A stretch of DNA of 64,000 nt, taken from assembly GCA_046348365.1 (NCBI GenBank), contig JAXMEL010000002.1:744001-808000 (forward strand), given 5' to 3'. Each line of letters opens with the position of its first letter. Within the stretch, counting starts at the first letter, position 1. A program made the position numbers and the translations under genes. Positions 44,870-53,866 of this stretch are shown one piece after another. This stretch comes from JAEUPI01 sp046348365 (GTDB lineage Bacteria; Pseudomonadota; Gammaproteobacteria; Burkholderiales; Burkholderiaceae_C). The notes under the pieces were generated by a model. The model was given only the letters and a program-made list of their open reading frames with translations. It was not told the origin of the DNA and did no database searches.

Positions 44870-45529
44870 TCAGCTCAGTTCGTAGCAGAGGATCCAGTAG
44901 TGCGTGCGCGCGATCCACTGCGGCGCGCGCGCACGCGGGCCGAGCACGGCGAACGCCTCGTCGCGCGTGGGAAAGTTCTTCAGCACCTCGTGCACGCTGC
45001 CGTCGTCGAGCGTGCGCATCTGATAGCTGTTGCCGTCGGCGTCGCGGCGCGAGATCGGCGTGCTGCTCGTCTGCACGTACGAGTTGTCGAGCATCACCAC
45101 GCGCGCGCCGGGTTCGAGCCGCGCGTGCAGCGTCGCGAGCCAACCCGGCAACCGCGCCAGCGGCACATGGCTCCACCAGCAGCCGGCGAGCGCGGCGTCG
45201 AACGTGGCGCTGCCGAGTTCGCTCATCGAGTAGGCATCGACGGTGGCGAAGCGCACGCACGCCGGCAGCGGCTTGGCCCGGGCGAGGACAATCGTCTCCG
45301 GGTTGACGTCGGTGGCCAGCCAGCTCGCCGCATCGCGCGCGCCGTGCGGCGTCCACCAGCCGGTGCCGCAGGCGATTTCGAGCACGCGGCGGCCGGCGAA
45401 GGGGCCCGGCAGCCAGGCCTCCATCGCGCGCAGGTCGGCCTGCCGCTCGGGCTTGTGATAGACGCGCTCGTAGTACGCGGCGCGCTGCACGTAGTAGGCC
45501 TGCATGCCGGCCACGACATCGCTGTCCAT
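44870..45529 (-). CDS. SAM-dependent methyltransferase inside glc operon
   Basis: 219 residues, class I (Rossmann) methyltransferase. Motif I VLEIACGTGWWT, an acidic end of beta-2 (ATDVNPET), and the post-motif segment FDAALAGCWWSHVPL. The N-terminal YYVQRAAYYERVYHKPERQADL looks like a ubiquinone/SAM methyltransferase-type start. The substrate is unknown. Its ATG directly abuts the glcE stop (TAGATG) and glcF follows 16 b later, so it is translated as part of the glycolate oxidase operon, an uncommon insertion in the standard glcDEF order. It could modify a redox cofactor or simply be a passenger. Confidence 0.88.
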   Translation of the reverse strand: MDSDVVAGMQAYYVQRAAYYERVYHKPERQADLRAMEAWLPGPFAGRRVLEIACGTGWWTPHGARDAASWLATDVNPETIVLARAKPLPACVRFATVDAYSMSELGSATFDAALAGCWWSHVPLARLPGWLATLHARLEPGARVVMLDNSYVQTSSTPISRRDADGNSYQMRTLDDGSVHEVLKNFPTRDEAFAVLGPRARAPQWIARTHYWILCYELS

Positions 45530-46642
45530 CTAAAGTTCCGGGTAGAGGCGGCCGGGGTTGAACACGCGGTCGGGGTCGAACGCCGCCTTCAGCTCGCGGT
45601 GGATGCGCGCCAGCGGCGCGGCCAGCGGCGCGAACACGCTGCTGCGCACGCCGCCGCAGCGAAAGGCGCAGGCATGCCCGCCGGCGGCCAGCGCCACCGC
45701 GCGCACCTGCGCCGCCGGCTCGGCGCTGACCAGCCAGCGCTGCGCGCCGCCCCATTCGATCAGCTGCGCGCCGGGCAGGGCGATCGGCGCGGCGGTTGGC
45801 GGCAGCGCGAGGCGCCACAGCGTCTGGCCCGCGGCGACGGCCATCGCGGCGTCGGTGAAGAACTCGTCGTGCTGATCGCGCAGGCCGTCCCAGAAGGTCT
45901 GCGCGAGTGCGGGGGCTATCGCTTCGCCGCCGAGCTGCTGCGCGGCGGCTTGCACGGCGGCCCGCGCGCCGGCCAGGCGCAGCACCAGCATGCCGCTCCA
46001 CCACGCGCTGGCGTGGATCGGCAGCGGCTTGCCGCCCCAGGCGGCGAGCTGCGCCAGCGCCGCGACCTGGTCGAGCTCGAAGCGCAACGTCAGCGTCGCC
46101 GGCGGCACCGGCAGCACCTTGAGCGAGACCTCGCAGATCACGCCGAGGATGCCCATCGAGCCGGCGAGCAGCCGCGAGACGTCGTAGCCGGCCACGTTCT
46201 TCATCACCTGGCCGCCGAAACTGAGCACCTCGGCGCGGCCGTTGAGCAGCGTGGCGCCGAGCACGTAGTCGCGCACGCTGCCCACGGCCGCGCGCGCTGG
46301 CCCGGCAAGGCCGGCGGCGACCATGCCGCCCACGGTGCCCACAGGCACCGTCTGCCTCGACGTGGAGCCTGCGGCAAACCGCGGCGGCTCGAAGGGCAGA
46401 CACTGGCCGCGCTCGGCCAGCGCCGCCTCCAGCTCGGCCAGCGGCGTGCCGGCGCGTACGGTGACCACCAGCTCGCTCGGCTCGTAGGCGCTGATGCCGG
46501 CCAGCGGCCGCACGTCGAGCGGCTCGCCGCGCGGCGTCTCGCCGTAGAAGGCCTTGGTCGAGCCACCGCGGATGTCGAGCGCGGTCTTCATCGCGCGCGC
46601 GGTCTGCACCTGGTCGATCAGGCGTTGCAGCGCGGCGTCCAT
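45530..46642 (-). CDS. glcE: Glycolate oxidase FAD-binding subunit GlcE
   Basis: 370 residues. A shorter relative of GlcD with the PCMH-type FAD domain: DIRGGSTKAFYG at the N-terminus, GTPLAELEAALAERGQ, the loop TVGGMVAAGLAGP and NVAGYDVSRLLAGSMGILG, the usual FAD contact. The C-terminus ends FDPDRVFNPGRLYPEL, as in this family. It forms the GlcDEF complex. The ATG abuts the glcD stop (TAGATG), so translation is tightly coupled. Confidence 0.94.
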   Translation of the reverse strand: MDAALQRLIDQVQTARAMKTALDIRGGSTKAFYGETPRGEPLDVRPLAGISAYEPSELVVTVRAGTPLAELEAALAERGQCLPFEPPRFAAGSTSRQTVPVGTVGGMVAAGLAGPARAAVGSVRDYVLGATLLNGRAEVLSFGGQVMKNVAGYDVSRLLAGSMGILGVICEVSLKVLPVPPATLTLRFELDQVAALAQLAAWGGKPLPIHASAWWSGMLVLRLAGARAAVQAAAQQLGGEAIAPALAQTFWDGLRDQHDEFFTDAAMAVAAGQTLWRLALPPTAAPIALPGAQLIEWGGAQRWLVSAEPAAQVRAVALAAGGHACAFRCGGVRSSVFAPLAAPLARIHRELKAAFDPDRVFNPGRLYPEL

Positions 46643-48136
46643 CTAAAAGCGTTCCAGCTCGGGGAACGGCAGCAACCCCTTCTTCACGTGCATCTTGCCG
46701 TACTCGACGCAGCGGTGCAGCGTGGGGATCACCTTGCCCGGGTTGAGCAGCCCCTGCGTATCGAAGGCGCGCTTGAGCGCTTCCATCTGCGCACGTTCCT
46801 CGGGGCTGAACTGCACGCACATCGAACTCAGCTTCTCGATGCCCACGCCGTGCTCGCCGGTGACGGTGCCGCCCATCTCGACGCTGGTTTCCAGGATGTC
46901 GGCGCCGAAGGCCTCGGCGCGGCGCAGCTGGTCGGCGTCGTTGGCATCGAACAGGATCAGCGGGTGCAGGTTGCCGTCGCCGGCATGAAAGACGTTGCAG
47001 CAGCGCAGGCCGTGTTTGACCTCCATCTGCTGGATCGCCTGCAGGATGTCGGCCAGCCGCTTGCGCGGGATCGTCGAATCCATGCACATGTAATCGGGGC
47101 TGATGCGGCCGCTGGCGGGGAAGGCGTTCTTGCGGCCGCTCCAGAAGGTCAGGCGCTGGGCTTCGTTCTCGCTCACTTCGAGCCGCGTCGCGCCGGCGCT
47201 CTTCAGCACGGCCAGCATGCGCTCGATCTCCTCGCCCACTTCCTCCGGCGTGCCATCGCTCTCGCACAGCAGGATGGCCGCGGCGTCGAGGTCGTAGCCG
47301 GCGTGCACGAAGTCTTCCACCGCCGCGGTCATCGGCTTGTCCATCATCTCGAGGCCGGCCGGGATGATGCCGGCCGCGATGATCGCCGCCACCGCGTCGC
47401 CGGCGGCGCGCACGTCGGCGAAGCCGGCCATGATGCAGCGCGCGAGCAGCGGCCTGGGCACGAGCTTCACCGTGACCTCGGTGGCGACTGCGAGCATGCC
47501 TTCGCTGCCCACCACCACGGCGAGCAGGTCGAGCCCCGCGGCGTCGAGCGCGAGGCTGCCGAACTCCACCGGCTCGCCCTCGGCGGTGAAGCCCTTCACG
47601 CGCAGCACGTTGTGCAGCGTGAGGCCGTACTTGAGGCAATGCACGCCGCCGGAGTTCTCGGCCACGTTGCCGCCGATGGTGCAGGCGATCTGGCTCGACG
47701 GATCGGGCGCGTAGTACAGACCATGGGGCGCCGCGGCCTCGCTGATCGCCAGGTTGCGCACGCCGCATTGCACGGTGGCGGTGCGACTCGTCGGGTCGAC
47801 CTTCAGGATGCGGTTGAACTTGGCCAGCGACAGCGTCACGCCCATCGCATGCGGCAGCGCGCCGCCCGACAAGCCCGTGCCCGCGCCGCGCGCGACCACC
47901 GGCACCTGCATTGCATGGCAGGCGGCGAGCACCGCGCCGACCTGCGCCTCGGTCTCGGGCAGCGCAACCACCAGCGGCTGCTGGCGGTAGGCGGTGAGGC
48001 CGTCGCACTCGTAGGGCACCGTGTCTTCGCGCCGGTGCAGCAGCGCGTGCGGCGGCAGCACGCGCGACAGTGCTGCAACTACTGCGTGCTGCCGCTGTGC
48101 GCGCTCGGCGGGCGTGGCGGTGTCGGCGGTGCTCAT
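46643..48136 (-). CDS. glcD: Glycolate oxidase FAD subunit GlcD
   Basis: 497 residues, first gene of the unit. The FAD-linked oxidase N-domain shows VVARGAGTGLSGGALP, the SSQIACTIGGNVAENSGG loop and LKYGLTLHNVL; the C-terminal catalytic domain contains NVFHAGDGNLHP (active-site His) and GTVTGEHGVGIEK. This is the normal length for GlcD. It oxidises glycolate to glyoxylate at the membrane in complex with GlcE and GlcF, feeding photorespiration-like or purine breakdown products into central metabolism. D-2-hydroxyacid substrates other than glycolate are possible for this family. No glcC-type regulator gene is adjacent. Confidence 0.95.
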   Translation of the reverse strand: MSTADTATPAERAQRQHAVVAALSRVLPPHALLHRREDTVPYECDGLTAYRQQPLVVALPETEAQVGAVLAACHAMQVPVVARGAGTGLSGGALPHAMGVTLSLAKFNRILKVDPTSRTATVQCGVRNLAISEAAAPHGLYYAPDPSSQIACTIGGNVAENSGGVHCLKYGLTLHNVLRVKGFTAEGEPVEFGSLALDAAGLDLLAVVVGSEGMLAVATEVTVKLVPRPLLARCIMAGFADVRAAGDAVAAIIAAGIIPAGLEMMDKPMTAAVEDFVHAGYDLDAAAILLCESDGTPEEVGEEIERMLAVLKSAGATRLEVSENEAQRLTFWSGRKNAFPASGRISPDYMCMDSTIPRKRLADILQAIQQMEVKHGLRCCNVFHAGDGNLHPLILFDANDADQLRRAEAFGADILETSVEMGGTVTGEHGVGIEKLSSMCVQFSPEERAQMEALKRAFDTQGLLNPGKVIPTLHRCVEYGKMHVKKGLLPFPELERF

Positions 48137-48161
48137 CGACCGCCACTGTAGCGGCTGCGGC

Positions 48162-49355
48162 TCAGGCGACGAACGCCGTCAGCACGCCCGTATACCCGTA
48201 CAGATGATGGCGCGCGATCTCGCCGCCGGCGAAGAAGCCCACCAGCGGCACCGGCCCGAGCGCGCGCTGGATGATCTGCAGCTCGGCCGACGGCGCGCCG
48301 AAGTGCGCGCCGCCTCTGCCGTTGCACGAGACGTAGATCGCGCCGGCGATGCGTCGCGGCTCGGCCTCGGTGCCGGCCGCTGCGGGCACCGCCGACGTGG
48401 CGCCGGCCTCGACCTCCTCGCGCACCTCGGTGCAGATGCGCACCAGGTCGCGTCGAGCGGCCTCCACGTGGCGCTGGCAGAACGCGAGCTGCATGTCGGG
48501 CGCCACGCTGTCGGCCACCGCGAAGCCGAGGCGGTTGGGGTCGAGGCCGATCAAATGGCGCACGCGCGTGTCGGTGCCGAACTGCCCGCCACGCGCGAGC
48601 ATCGCGTCGCCGGCGTCGCTCAGGCCCACCAGCGTGCTGCGCAGCACCGGCACGGCGCGCCGCGGCTCGGCCAGGTCGACACCCAGCTCGCGCAGCAGCA
48701 CCGTGAGCGCCGGTTCGTCGTCGAGCGCCAGCACCACCGAGCCCTCGCCGCGCGTGATGCGGTGGCTGCGCCCCACCGGCTGGCAGCCCTGCGTGACGCG
48801 CGACACCAGCGCCACCTCGGCATCGAAGGCCACGCCGGCGAGGCCGCCGTCGAACACCGCGTCGGCCAGCAGCACGGTGCGCGTGCGGCCCTGCGCGATG
48901 CCGCCGAAGAGATAGCGCGACTGCACCCGCTCGCTCAACTCGTCGACCAGCTCCTGCAGCTCGGGCGTGGCGCCGTCGGCGTGCACCAGCGCGGCCCAGG
49001 CCGCGTCGCGCGGCAGCGGCGAGCGCCCGCTGAAGAGCGTGAACCGCTCCCGCGGCAGGTTGGCGAGCATCACCGCGAGGCCGGGCTGGTCGAAGTACTC
49101 GGTGCCGGTGGCCGCCACGCCGATGCCCGAGCAGCCGGTGACGGCGATGCCCGGCCATGCCGAGCGCACGCCGGCCAGCAGCGTCTCGGCCGCCGCGGCA
49201 TGGTGGTCGGTGAGGTAGACGAAGGCGAGCGTCGGCGCGAAGCCGCCGTGCTGCGCTGCTTGCGCCGCCTGTGCTGCCAGTTGCGAATGCACCGCCGCCC
49301 ACGCCGCCTGCGCATCGGCCTCGCCGCTGGCGGCATGCACGCAGCGCAGGCTCAT
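48162..49355 (-). CDS. FIST domain signal-sensing protein
   Basis: 397 residues with FIST N (about 1-210) and FIST C (about 215-370) domains. Marks are AVTGCSGIGVAATG in the N-domain and SCNGRGGAHFGAPSAELQIIQRALG with GFFAGGEIARHHLYGYTGVL in the C-domain, the C-terminal small-ligand-binding pocket. FIST proteins are thought to sense small molecules, often amino-acid-like, and are usually near chemotaxis or c-di-GMP genes; here it is alone. It has no signal peptide or membrane helix. The glcD gene follows 25 b downstream on the same strand, so a shared transcript is possible. Confidence 0.9.
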   Translation of the reverse strand: MSLRCVHAASGEADAQAAWAAVHSQLAAQAAQAAQHGGFAPTLAFVYLTDHHAAAAETLLAGVRSAWPGIAVTGCSGIGVAATGTEYFDQPGLAVMLANLPRERFTLFSGRSPLPRDAAWAALVHADGATPELQELVDELSERVQSRYLFGGIAQGRTRTVLLADAVFDGGLAGVAFDAEVALVSRVTQGCQPVGRSHRITRGEGSVVLALDDEPALTVLLRELGVDLAEPRRAVPVLRSTLVGLSDAGDAMLARGGQFGTDTRVRHLIGLDPNRLGFAVADSVAPDMQLAFCQRHVEAARRDLVRICTEVREEVEAGATSAVPAAAGTEAEPRRIAGAIYVSCNGRGGAHFGAPSAELQIIQRALGPVPLVGFFAGGEIARHHLYGYTGVLTAFVA

Positions 49356-49383
49356 GATGCGGTTGCCCCAGGCCGCACCGGGC

Positions 49384-50109
49384 TCAGGCGGTGCTCGCGC
49401 GCTTGGCGCGCTTGCTGCCGGCGGCCGTTTTGCCGGCGGCCTTGCCGGGCGCCTTGCGTTTGACCACCGGGCTCGGCGCGATGGCCTTCGCGGTGCGCGC
49501 GGCCACGCCGGCGGCGGTCTGCGCCACCGCGGCGGGCATCGCCGCGGCCTTCTTCAGCGTTTGCCCGGCGGCGTCGAACGACTGCTTGACCATCGAGCCC
49601 GCGAGGCTCTTGGCGGCGTCGGTGGCGCTGTCTTTCATCGCGCCGGCAGCGAGTTGCGTGAACTGCTTGGTCAGCGCGCCCCACCACTGCATCGGGTCGA
49701 CCACGCCCGCCGGCGCGGCGGCGGCCTTGGCCGGGGCCGGCTTGCGCGCGCGGCGCCTGGCGGGCGCGGGCTGCGCTGCTTCGTCGGCGTCGGTATCGGC
49801 TGCGCGCGGCTTGAGCGTCAGCGAATCGCGCAGTTCGCCGACCGAGACGTTCATCGTCTTCAGCGTCGACAGCGTCATGCGCTGCACCTCGAGGGCCTGG
49901 ATCGTCGCGGCCAGCATGCGCGCGTTCTGCTCCAGCCAGAACTGCACGGTGCGCAGCTCCTCGATGCGCTTTTCCAGCTCCTCGGGGTTCAGCGTCGGCG
50001 CGATCCACTGGCCCACGCTCGGCAGCGCGGCGCCGGCGTTCTTGACCAGGCCCTGCAGGAACTCGAAACCCGGCACCAGCTTGGTGAACGCGGCGGCGGA
50101 ATCGGCCAT
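49384..50109 (-). CDS. phaM: PhaM-like PHA granule regulatory protein
   Basis: 241 residues. The N-terminal ~110 residues match PhaM: FEFLQGLVKNAG, then PTLNPEELEKRIEELRTVQFWLEQNARML, a helical region with the conserved WLEQN. The C-terminal half is low-complexity, Lys/Ala/Pro-rich and histone-H1-like, suitable for DNA binding. In Ralstonia eutropha PhaM activates PHA synthase PhaC1 and tethers granules to the nucleoid, ensuring their equal partition. The presence of PhaM implies that this organism makes polyhydroxyalkanoates, though no phaC gene is in the window. Confidence 0.88.
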   Translation of the reverse strand: MADSAAAFTKLVPGFEFLQGLVKNAGAALPSVGQWIAPTLNPEELEKRIEELRTVQFWLEQNARMLAATIQALEVQRMTLSTLKTMNVSVGELRDSLTLKPRAADTDADEAAQPAPARRRARKPAPAKAAAAPAGVVDPMQWWGALTKQFTQLAAGAMKDSATDAAKSLAGSMVKQSFDAAGQTLKKAAAMPAAVAQTAAGVAARTAKAIAPSPVVKRKAPGKAAGKTAAGSKRAKRASTA

Positions 50110-50157
50110 GGACTCTCCTCGAAGGGTGGATGCCGCCGAGGCGGCGTGCCGGGCATC

Positions 50158-51186
50158 CTAGCGCGCGGCGGGTGCGGGGGTGAGCTGTTCGACGGCAAAG
50201 CCGCGCGCCGCGAGCAGGCGCGGCAGGCCTTGCGGCCCGGTCATGTGCAGCGCGCCCACCGCGACGAGCAGGCGCCTGCCTTGCGCGTGCAGGCCGGCGA
50301 TGCGCTCGGCCATCGGCGCGTTGCGCTCGTCGTTGAGCCGCGCGAGGAAGGCGCGATCGTCGTCGGTGTCGGCGCATGCGCACCACTCGGTGTAGCGTTC
50401 GAGCGCGTCGAGCTCGCTGCGCTCCCACACCTGCGCCAGCCGGCGCAGCAGCGGCCGCACGCGACCCTGCTCGAGCTGCTCCAGCGCCTGCGCGACCACG
50501 CGCGCCAGCTCGGCCTCGTCGCGCGGCATCAGCAGCTCGAGCTGCGCCTGCGCGGATTCGAGCGACACGATGGGCAGCTTGGCCGAGCGCGCCTGCGCGC
50601 CGAGCATGAGCTCCTGCGCGTAGCCGGCGTCGAGATCCTCCCAGCGGCCGGCCAGCACCGTCAGCGTGACGGCCTGCATCACCGGGTGCAGCGCCTGCAG
50701 CGCGGTTTCACCGACGCAGGCCGCGGCGACCTGCCGCTGCAGCCGCTCGCGCAGCGCCGGGTCGAGCACCGGCGGCGCCGCGCGGGCCGCGCCGGCCATG
50801 GCCTGCATCACCGCCGGATCGGCGAGGTCGAGTTCGAGCGCCAGCTCGTCCACCTGGCGCAGCGCGGCGCGCAGGCGCGGCCCGGGGAAGGCCCAGGCCA
50901 GACGGCCGACGTGCAGCGTGCCGAAGAGGTAGGAGCTGCGGCCGTCTTTCGTGACCCGCCACAGGAAGCCGTGGTCGCGTGCTTCGCGCTGCGCCGTCTG
51001 CACCTGCTCGGGCGTCGGCAGCCGCGGTGCGGGCGGGCAGGCGTCGGCCGCCTGCGCGCGAGCGCCGAGTGCCCACGCGGCGAGCGCCGCGCAAGCCAGG
51101 GCCCGCAGCAATGCCAGTGCCCGTGACAACGCGAGCGCCACCGAGGGGCGGCGCGCGCCGCCGCCGCCTGCGCGGACCCGGCTCAT
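50158..51186 (-). CDS. TraB/GumN family protein
   Basis: 342 residues from the ATG at 51186, which overlaps the stop of the FAH-family gene (ATGA). A signal peptide lies at the N-terminus (LALLRALACAALAAWALGARAQA). The TraB/GumN fold contains two GX2H-type motifs: YLFGTLHVG near residue 85 and VAVGALHMTGPQGL near the C-terminus, together with a conserved Glu in ELALELDLADP. Related TIKI proteins are metalloproteases; bacterial members are mostly uncharacterised. Predicted periplasmic. The long upstream open frame belongs to another reading frame. Confidence 0.88.
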   Translation of the reverse strand: MSRVRAGGGGARRPSVALALSRALALLRALACAALAAWALGARAQAADACPPAPRLPTPEQVQTAQREARDHGFLWRVTKDGRSSYLFGTLHVGRLAWAFPGPRLRAALRQVDELALELDLADPAVMQAMAGAARAAPPVLDPALRERLQRQVAAACVGETALQALHPVMQAVTLTVLAGRWEDLDAGYAQELMLGAQARSAKLPIVSLESAQAQLELLMPRDEAELARVVAQALEQLEQGRVRPLLRRLAQVWERSELDALERYTEWCACADTDDDRAFLARLNDERNAPMAERIAGLHAQGRRLLVAVGALHMTGPQGLPRLLAARGFAVEQLTPAPAAR

Positions 51187-52229
51187 CCGGCCGCGGCGCC
51201 TTGCACGTCGGCGTCGTTGGCGGCGATGTCGCTCGTGCGCACCGCCTCGCGCGCCGGCACCACGCGCTGGTCGATGGCGCCGAACCAGCTGCGGCCGTCG
51301 GCATCGACGCAATCGATGTGCACGCGGTCGCCGTGCTGCAGCCAGGGCGTGCCGGGCTCGCCCTCGTCGAGCGTCTCGATCGCGCGGCGCTCGGCGAGGC
51401 AGCACACGCCGCGGCTGCGGTCCTCGTTGCTGACGGTGCCGCTGCCGATGATCGAGCCGGCGCGCACGCGCCGCGTCTTGGCCAGATGCGCGATCAGCTG
51501 GCCGAAATGGAACACCATCTCGGGGCCGGTGTCGCAGCGCGCGAGGCGCTCGCCGTTGAGCTGCACCTCCAGCCACGCGTGCAGGCGGCCGCCCTGCCAG
51601 GCAGCGCCGAACTCGTCGGGCGTCAGCACCAGCGGCGCGAAGGCGGTGGCCGGCTTGCTCTGCAGGAAGCCGAAGCCCTTGGCCAGCTCGGCGGCGACGC
51701 GCTCGCGCAGCGTCCAGTCGTTCAGCAGCGCGACGAGGCGCACGCCGTCGAGCGCCTCGTCGGCGCGCGCGCCCTGGCGCACGTCGCCGGTGATCACCGC
51801 CAGCTCGGCCTCGAAGTCGAGCCCCCAGCTCACGCGCGGCAGGCGCACGTCGTCGTGCGCGCCGAGCAGGTCGTCGCTGCCGCCCTGGTACATCAGCGGG
51901 TCGCTGCGCATCTTCTCGGTCGGCTCCTGGCCGCGCGCGCGGCGCAGCAGCACGGCGTGGTTGAGGTAGGCCGAGCCGTCGGCCCATTGGTAGGCGCGCG
52001 GCAGCGGCGCCATGCACTGGCGCGCATCGAAGGCAAACGCGCGCGGCGCGCGGCCGCTGTTGAGGCTCTGGTACAGCGATTCGAGCTGCGGCGACAGGAA
52101 GTTCCAGTCGTCGAGCACCTGCTGCAGCCGTGTGGCGATGCCGCTGGCGAAATGCGTCTGCGCGAGGTCGCGCGAGACGACCATCAGCTGCCCGTCGCGG
52201 GAGCCGTCGTTGAAGGTGGCGAGTTTCAT
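51183..52229 (-). CDS. Fumarylacetoacetate hydrolase family protein
   Basis: 348 residues from the ATG at 52229. The FAH C-terminal domain has the metal ligands in LDFEAELAVITG and the loops TLRERVAAELAKGFGFLQSK and GSGTVSNEDRS. The N-terminal half (MKLATFNDGSRDGQLMVVSRDL) is typical of a subgroup with a longer N-domain. FAH-family enzymes cleave or hydrate 2,4-diketo acids in aromatic catabolism; the N-terminal domain and GSGTVSNEDRSRG suggest the 2-keto-4-pentenoate hydratase/fumarylacetoacetase group. Its actual substrate is not visible. It is divergent from the DUF3108 gene (35 b apart) and translationally coupled to the TraB/GumN gene. Confidence 0.9.
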   Translation of the reverse strand: MKLATFNDGSRDGQLMVVSRDLAQTHFASGIATRLQQVLDDWNFLSPQLESLYQSLNSGRAPRAFAFDARQCMAPLPRAYQWADGSAYLNHAVLLRRARGQEPTEKMRSDPLMYQGGSDDLLGAHDDVRLPRVSWGLDFEAELAVITGDVRQGARADEALDGVRLVALLNDWTLRERVAAELAKGFGFLQSKPATAFAPLVLTPDEFGAAWQGGRLHAWLEVQLNGERLARCDTGPEMVFHFGQLIAHLAKTRRVRAGSIIGSGTVSNEDRSRGVCCLAERRAIETLDEGEPGTPWLQHGDRVHIDCVDADGRSWFGAIDQRVVPAREAVRTSDIAANDADVQGAAAG

Positions 52230-52264
52230 GGGGTCGGGGCCGGGTTCGGTGGCACCATTGTCCG

Positions 52265-53386
52265 ATGCGCCACGGGTCCGGTCCGAACATCGTCGATCAA
52301 CGCCTGGCCCGGCCCGGCCGGCGCCACGCGCGCATCGGCGCGTGCATGGGCCTCGTGGCGGCGGTGATCGCGCTGCACGCCCTGTTGCTCGCCGGCGCGG
52401 GCCGGCGCGACGCGTCGGGCGCGCGCGACGCAGCGCCGCTGCGCTCGGTGGTCGTGGTGGCGCCGCAGGTCGCGGCGAACTCGAGGCCACAGGCGGCACC
52501 GGCCGTCGAATCGACGATGGCGCGCTATGCCGAGCCGGCAGGCGCTGCGGCCGTTGATGCCGTGCCGGTGACGCAGCGCCAACCGGCGCACAGGGCGACC
52601 GAGCGCACAGCGGCTGGCGCACCGGCACTGCCGCGTGAAGCACCGCCGCTGCCGCGCGATGCAGCGCAGCCCGCGACGCCCGCGTTGCCGCCACCCCCGC
52701 GCGACGATGCACCGATGCCCGATACGCCGCCGCCGGTCTACGCCACACGGCCGCCGCCGGCGGCGCTGCTTCGCTACGCGCTGCGGCGCGGCGATGCGCT
52801 CGGCGAAGCCACGTTGCGCTGGCAGCCCGCTGCCGAGCGCTACGAGCTGCAGCTGCAGGCCACGTTGCCGCGGGGCGCGACGCTGGAGCAGCGCAGCGAA
52901 GGCAGCTTCGACGACGCCGGCCTGGCGCCGCAGCGGCTGGCCGATCGCCGGCGTGGGCGCGCCGCGCATGCGGCGAACTTCCAGCGCCCGCAAGGGCGCA
53001 TCTCGTTCTCGGGGCCGCGCTGGGAGTTCCCGATGGTCCCCGGTGTGCAGGACCGCCTGAGCTGGCTGGTGCAGCTGGCCGCCATCGCCGCCGCCTTGCC
53101 CGTCGGCAGCGACGAAGTCGTGCTGCAGGTCGTGGGCGCGCGCGGCGCCACCGCGCGCTGGCGCTTCCGCGTCATGGGGCCGGTGGCGCTGGAGCTGCCT
53201 GGCGGCCCCGCGCAGGCCTTGCATCTGGTGCGCGAGCCCGAACATCTGTACGACCTGCGCATCGAGCTGTGGCTCGATCCGTCTCGCGACCATTGGCCGC
53301 TGCGCCTGCGGCAGGCGCAGGTGCCGGGCGGCGAAACGCTCGAATGGACGCTCGAGGAGCTGAAGGCGCCACCGCCGGACACCTGA
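52265..53386 (+). CDS. DUF3108 domain protein with TonB-like N-terminal anchor
   Basis: 373 residues. One N-terminal membrane helix (MGLVAAVIALHALLLAGAG) is followed by ~120 residues rich in Pro/Ala and then a DUF3108 domain from about residue 165: ALLRYALRRGDALGEATLRWQ, with QLQATLPRGATLEQRSEG and the C-terminal EHLYDLRIELWLDPSRDHWPLRLR. The family is of unknown function, envelope-associated in betaproteobacteria, sometimes annotated near lipid or purine genes. A TonB-like overall build (anchor, Pro-rich spacer, beta-rich end) suggests it spans the periplasm. DUF3567 follows 59 b downstream. Confidence 0.85.
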   Translation: MRHGSGPNIVDQRLARPGRRHARIGACMGLVAAVIALHALLLAGAGRRDASGARDAAPLRSVVVVAPQVAANSRPQAAPAVESTMARYAEPAGAAAVDAVPVTQRQPAHRATERTAAGAPALPREAPPLPRDAAQPATPALPPPPRDDAPMPDTPPPVYATRPPPAALLRYALRRGDALGEATLRWQPAAERYELQLQATLPRGATLEQRSEGSFDDAGLAPQRLADRRRGRAAHAANFQRPQGRISFSGPRWEFPMVPGVQDRLSWLVQLAAIAAALPVGSDEVVLQVVGARGATARWRFRVMGPVALELPGGPAQALHLVREPEHLYDLRIELWLDPSRDHWPLRLRQAQVPGGETLEWTLEELKAPPPDT

Positions 53387-53445
53387 CCCGGCACTTGAAA
53401 CCCGCGCCGCCGGCCGCATGTGCTGAATCAAGGAGCGTCAGCACC

Positions 53446-53709
53446 ATGCAGATGGTCTACAACTCGGACCAGTACGTGATCGTGGAATTCGACGTTGCCG
53501 TCGGCGAGGGTGCCGAGGCACGCCGCACCGGCGGTTACGAGATCGTCGACAAGTTCGCGCGCAAGGAGATCTTCCTCGAAGGCGCCGCGGCCGAGAGCTT
53601 CCAGCGCGGCGTACGCGAGCTGGCCGAGCGCGGCACTTCGCCCGAGGCCTTCGACGCATTCATCGAGGGCTACACCCAGCTCGCCCAGCAGCCGGTGGTG
53701 CTGCACTGA
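53446..53709 (+). CDS. DUF3567 protein
   Basis: 87 residues from the ATG at 53446, with AAGGAG 11 b upstream. The DUF3567 signature is clear: MQMVYNSDQYVIVEFDV at the start, GGYEIVDKFARKEIFLEG in the middle, and a helical C-terminus. The family is limited largely to betaproteobacteria and has no known function. It is a short soluble protein. It follows the DUF3108 gene and precedes a hairpin-rich gap and the tandem AAA ATPase. Confidence 0.88.
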   Translation: MQMVYNSDQYVIVEFDVAVGEGAEARRTGGYEIVDKFARKEIFLEGAAAESFQRGVRELAERGTSPEAFDAFIEGYTQLAQQPVVLH

Positions 53710-53866
53710 ATCCGGCGCACCGTGCCGCCGCTGCGGCAGCTGCAGTCCATCCGCCACCTTAGGGCGCGAAGCGCCCGCGCGCATCAGGGTTCTCGTCCTC
53801 CCGTTCGGCGCGTCCTGCGTTAACGTCGACCGTGCGGCATGCCGCTCGCCTGCCGCGCCGAAGCCC

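Noticed and set aside
53761..53775. Hairpin GGGCGC-gaa-GCGCCC after the DUF3567 gene
   Set aside because: Short stem, no T-tract on either strand; such GC hairpins are expected by chance at this base composition.
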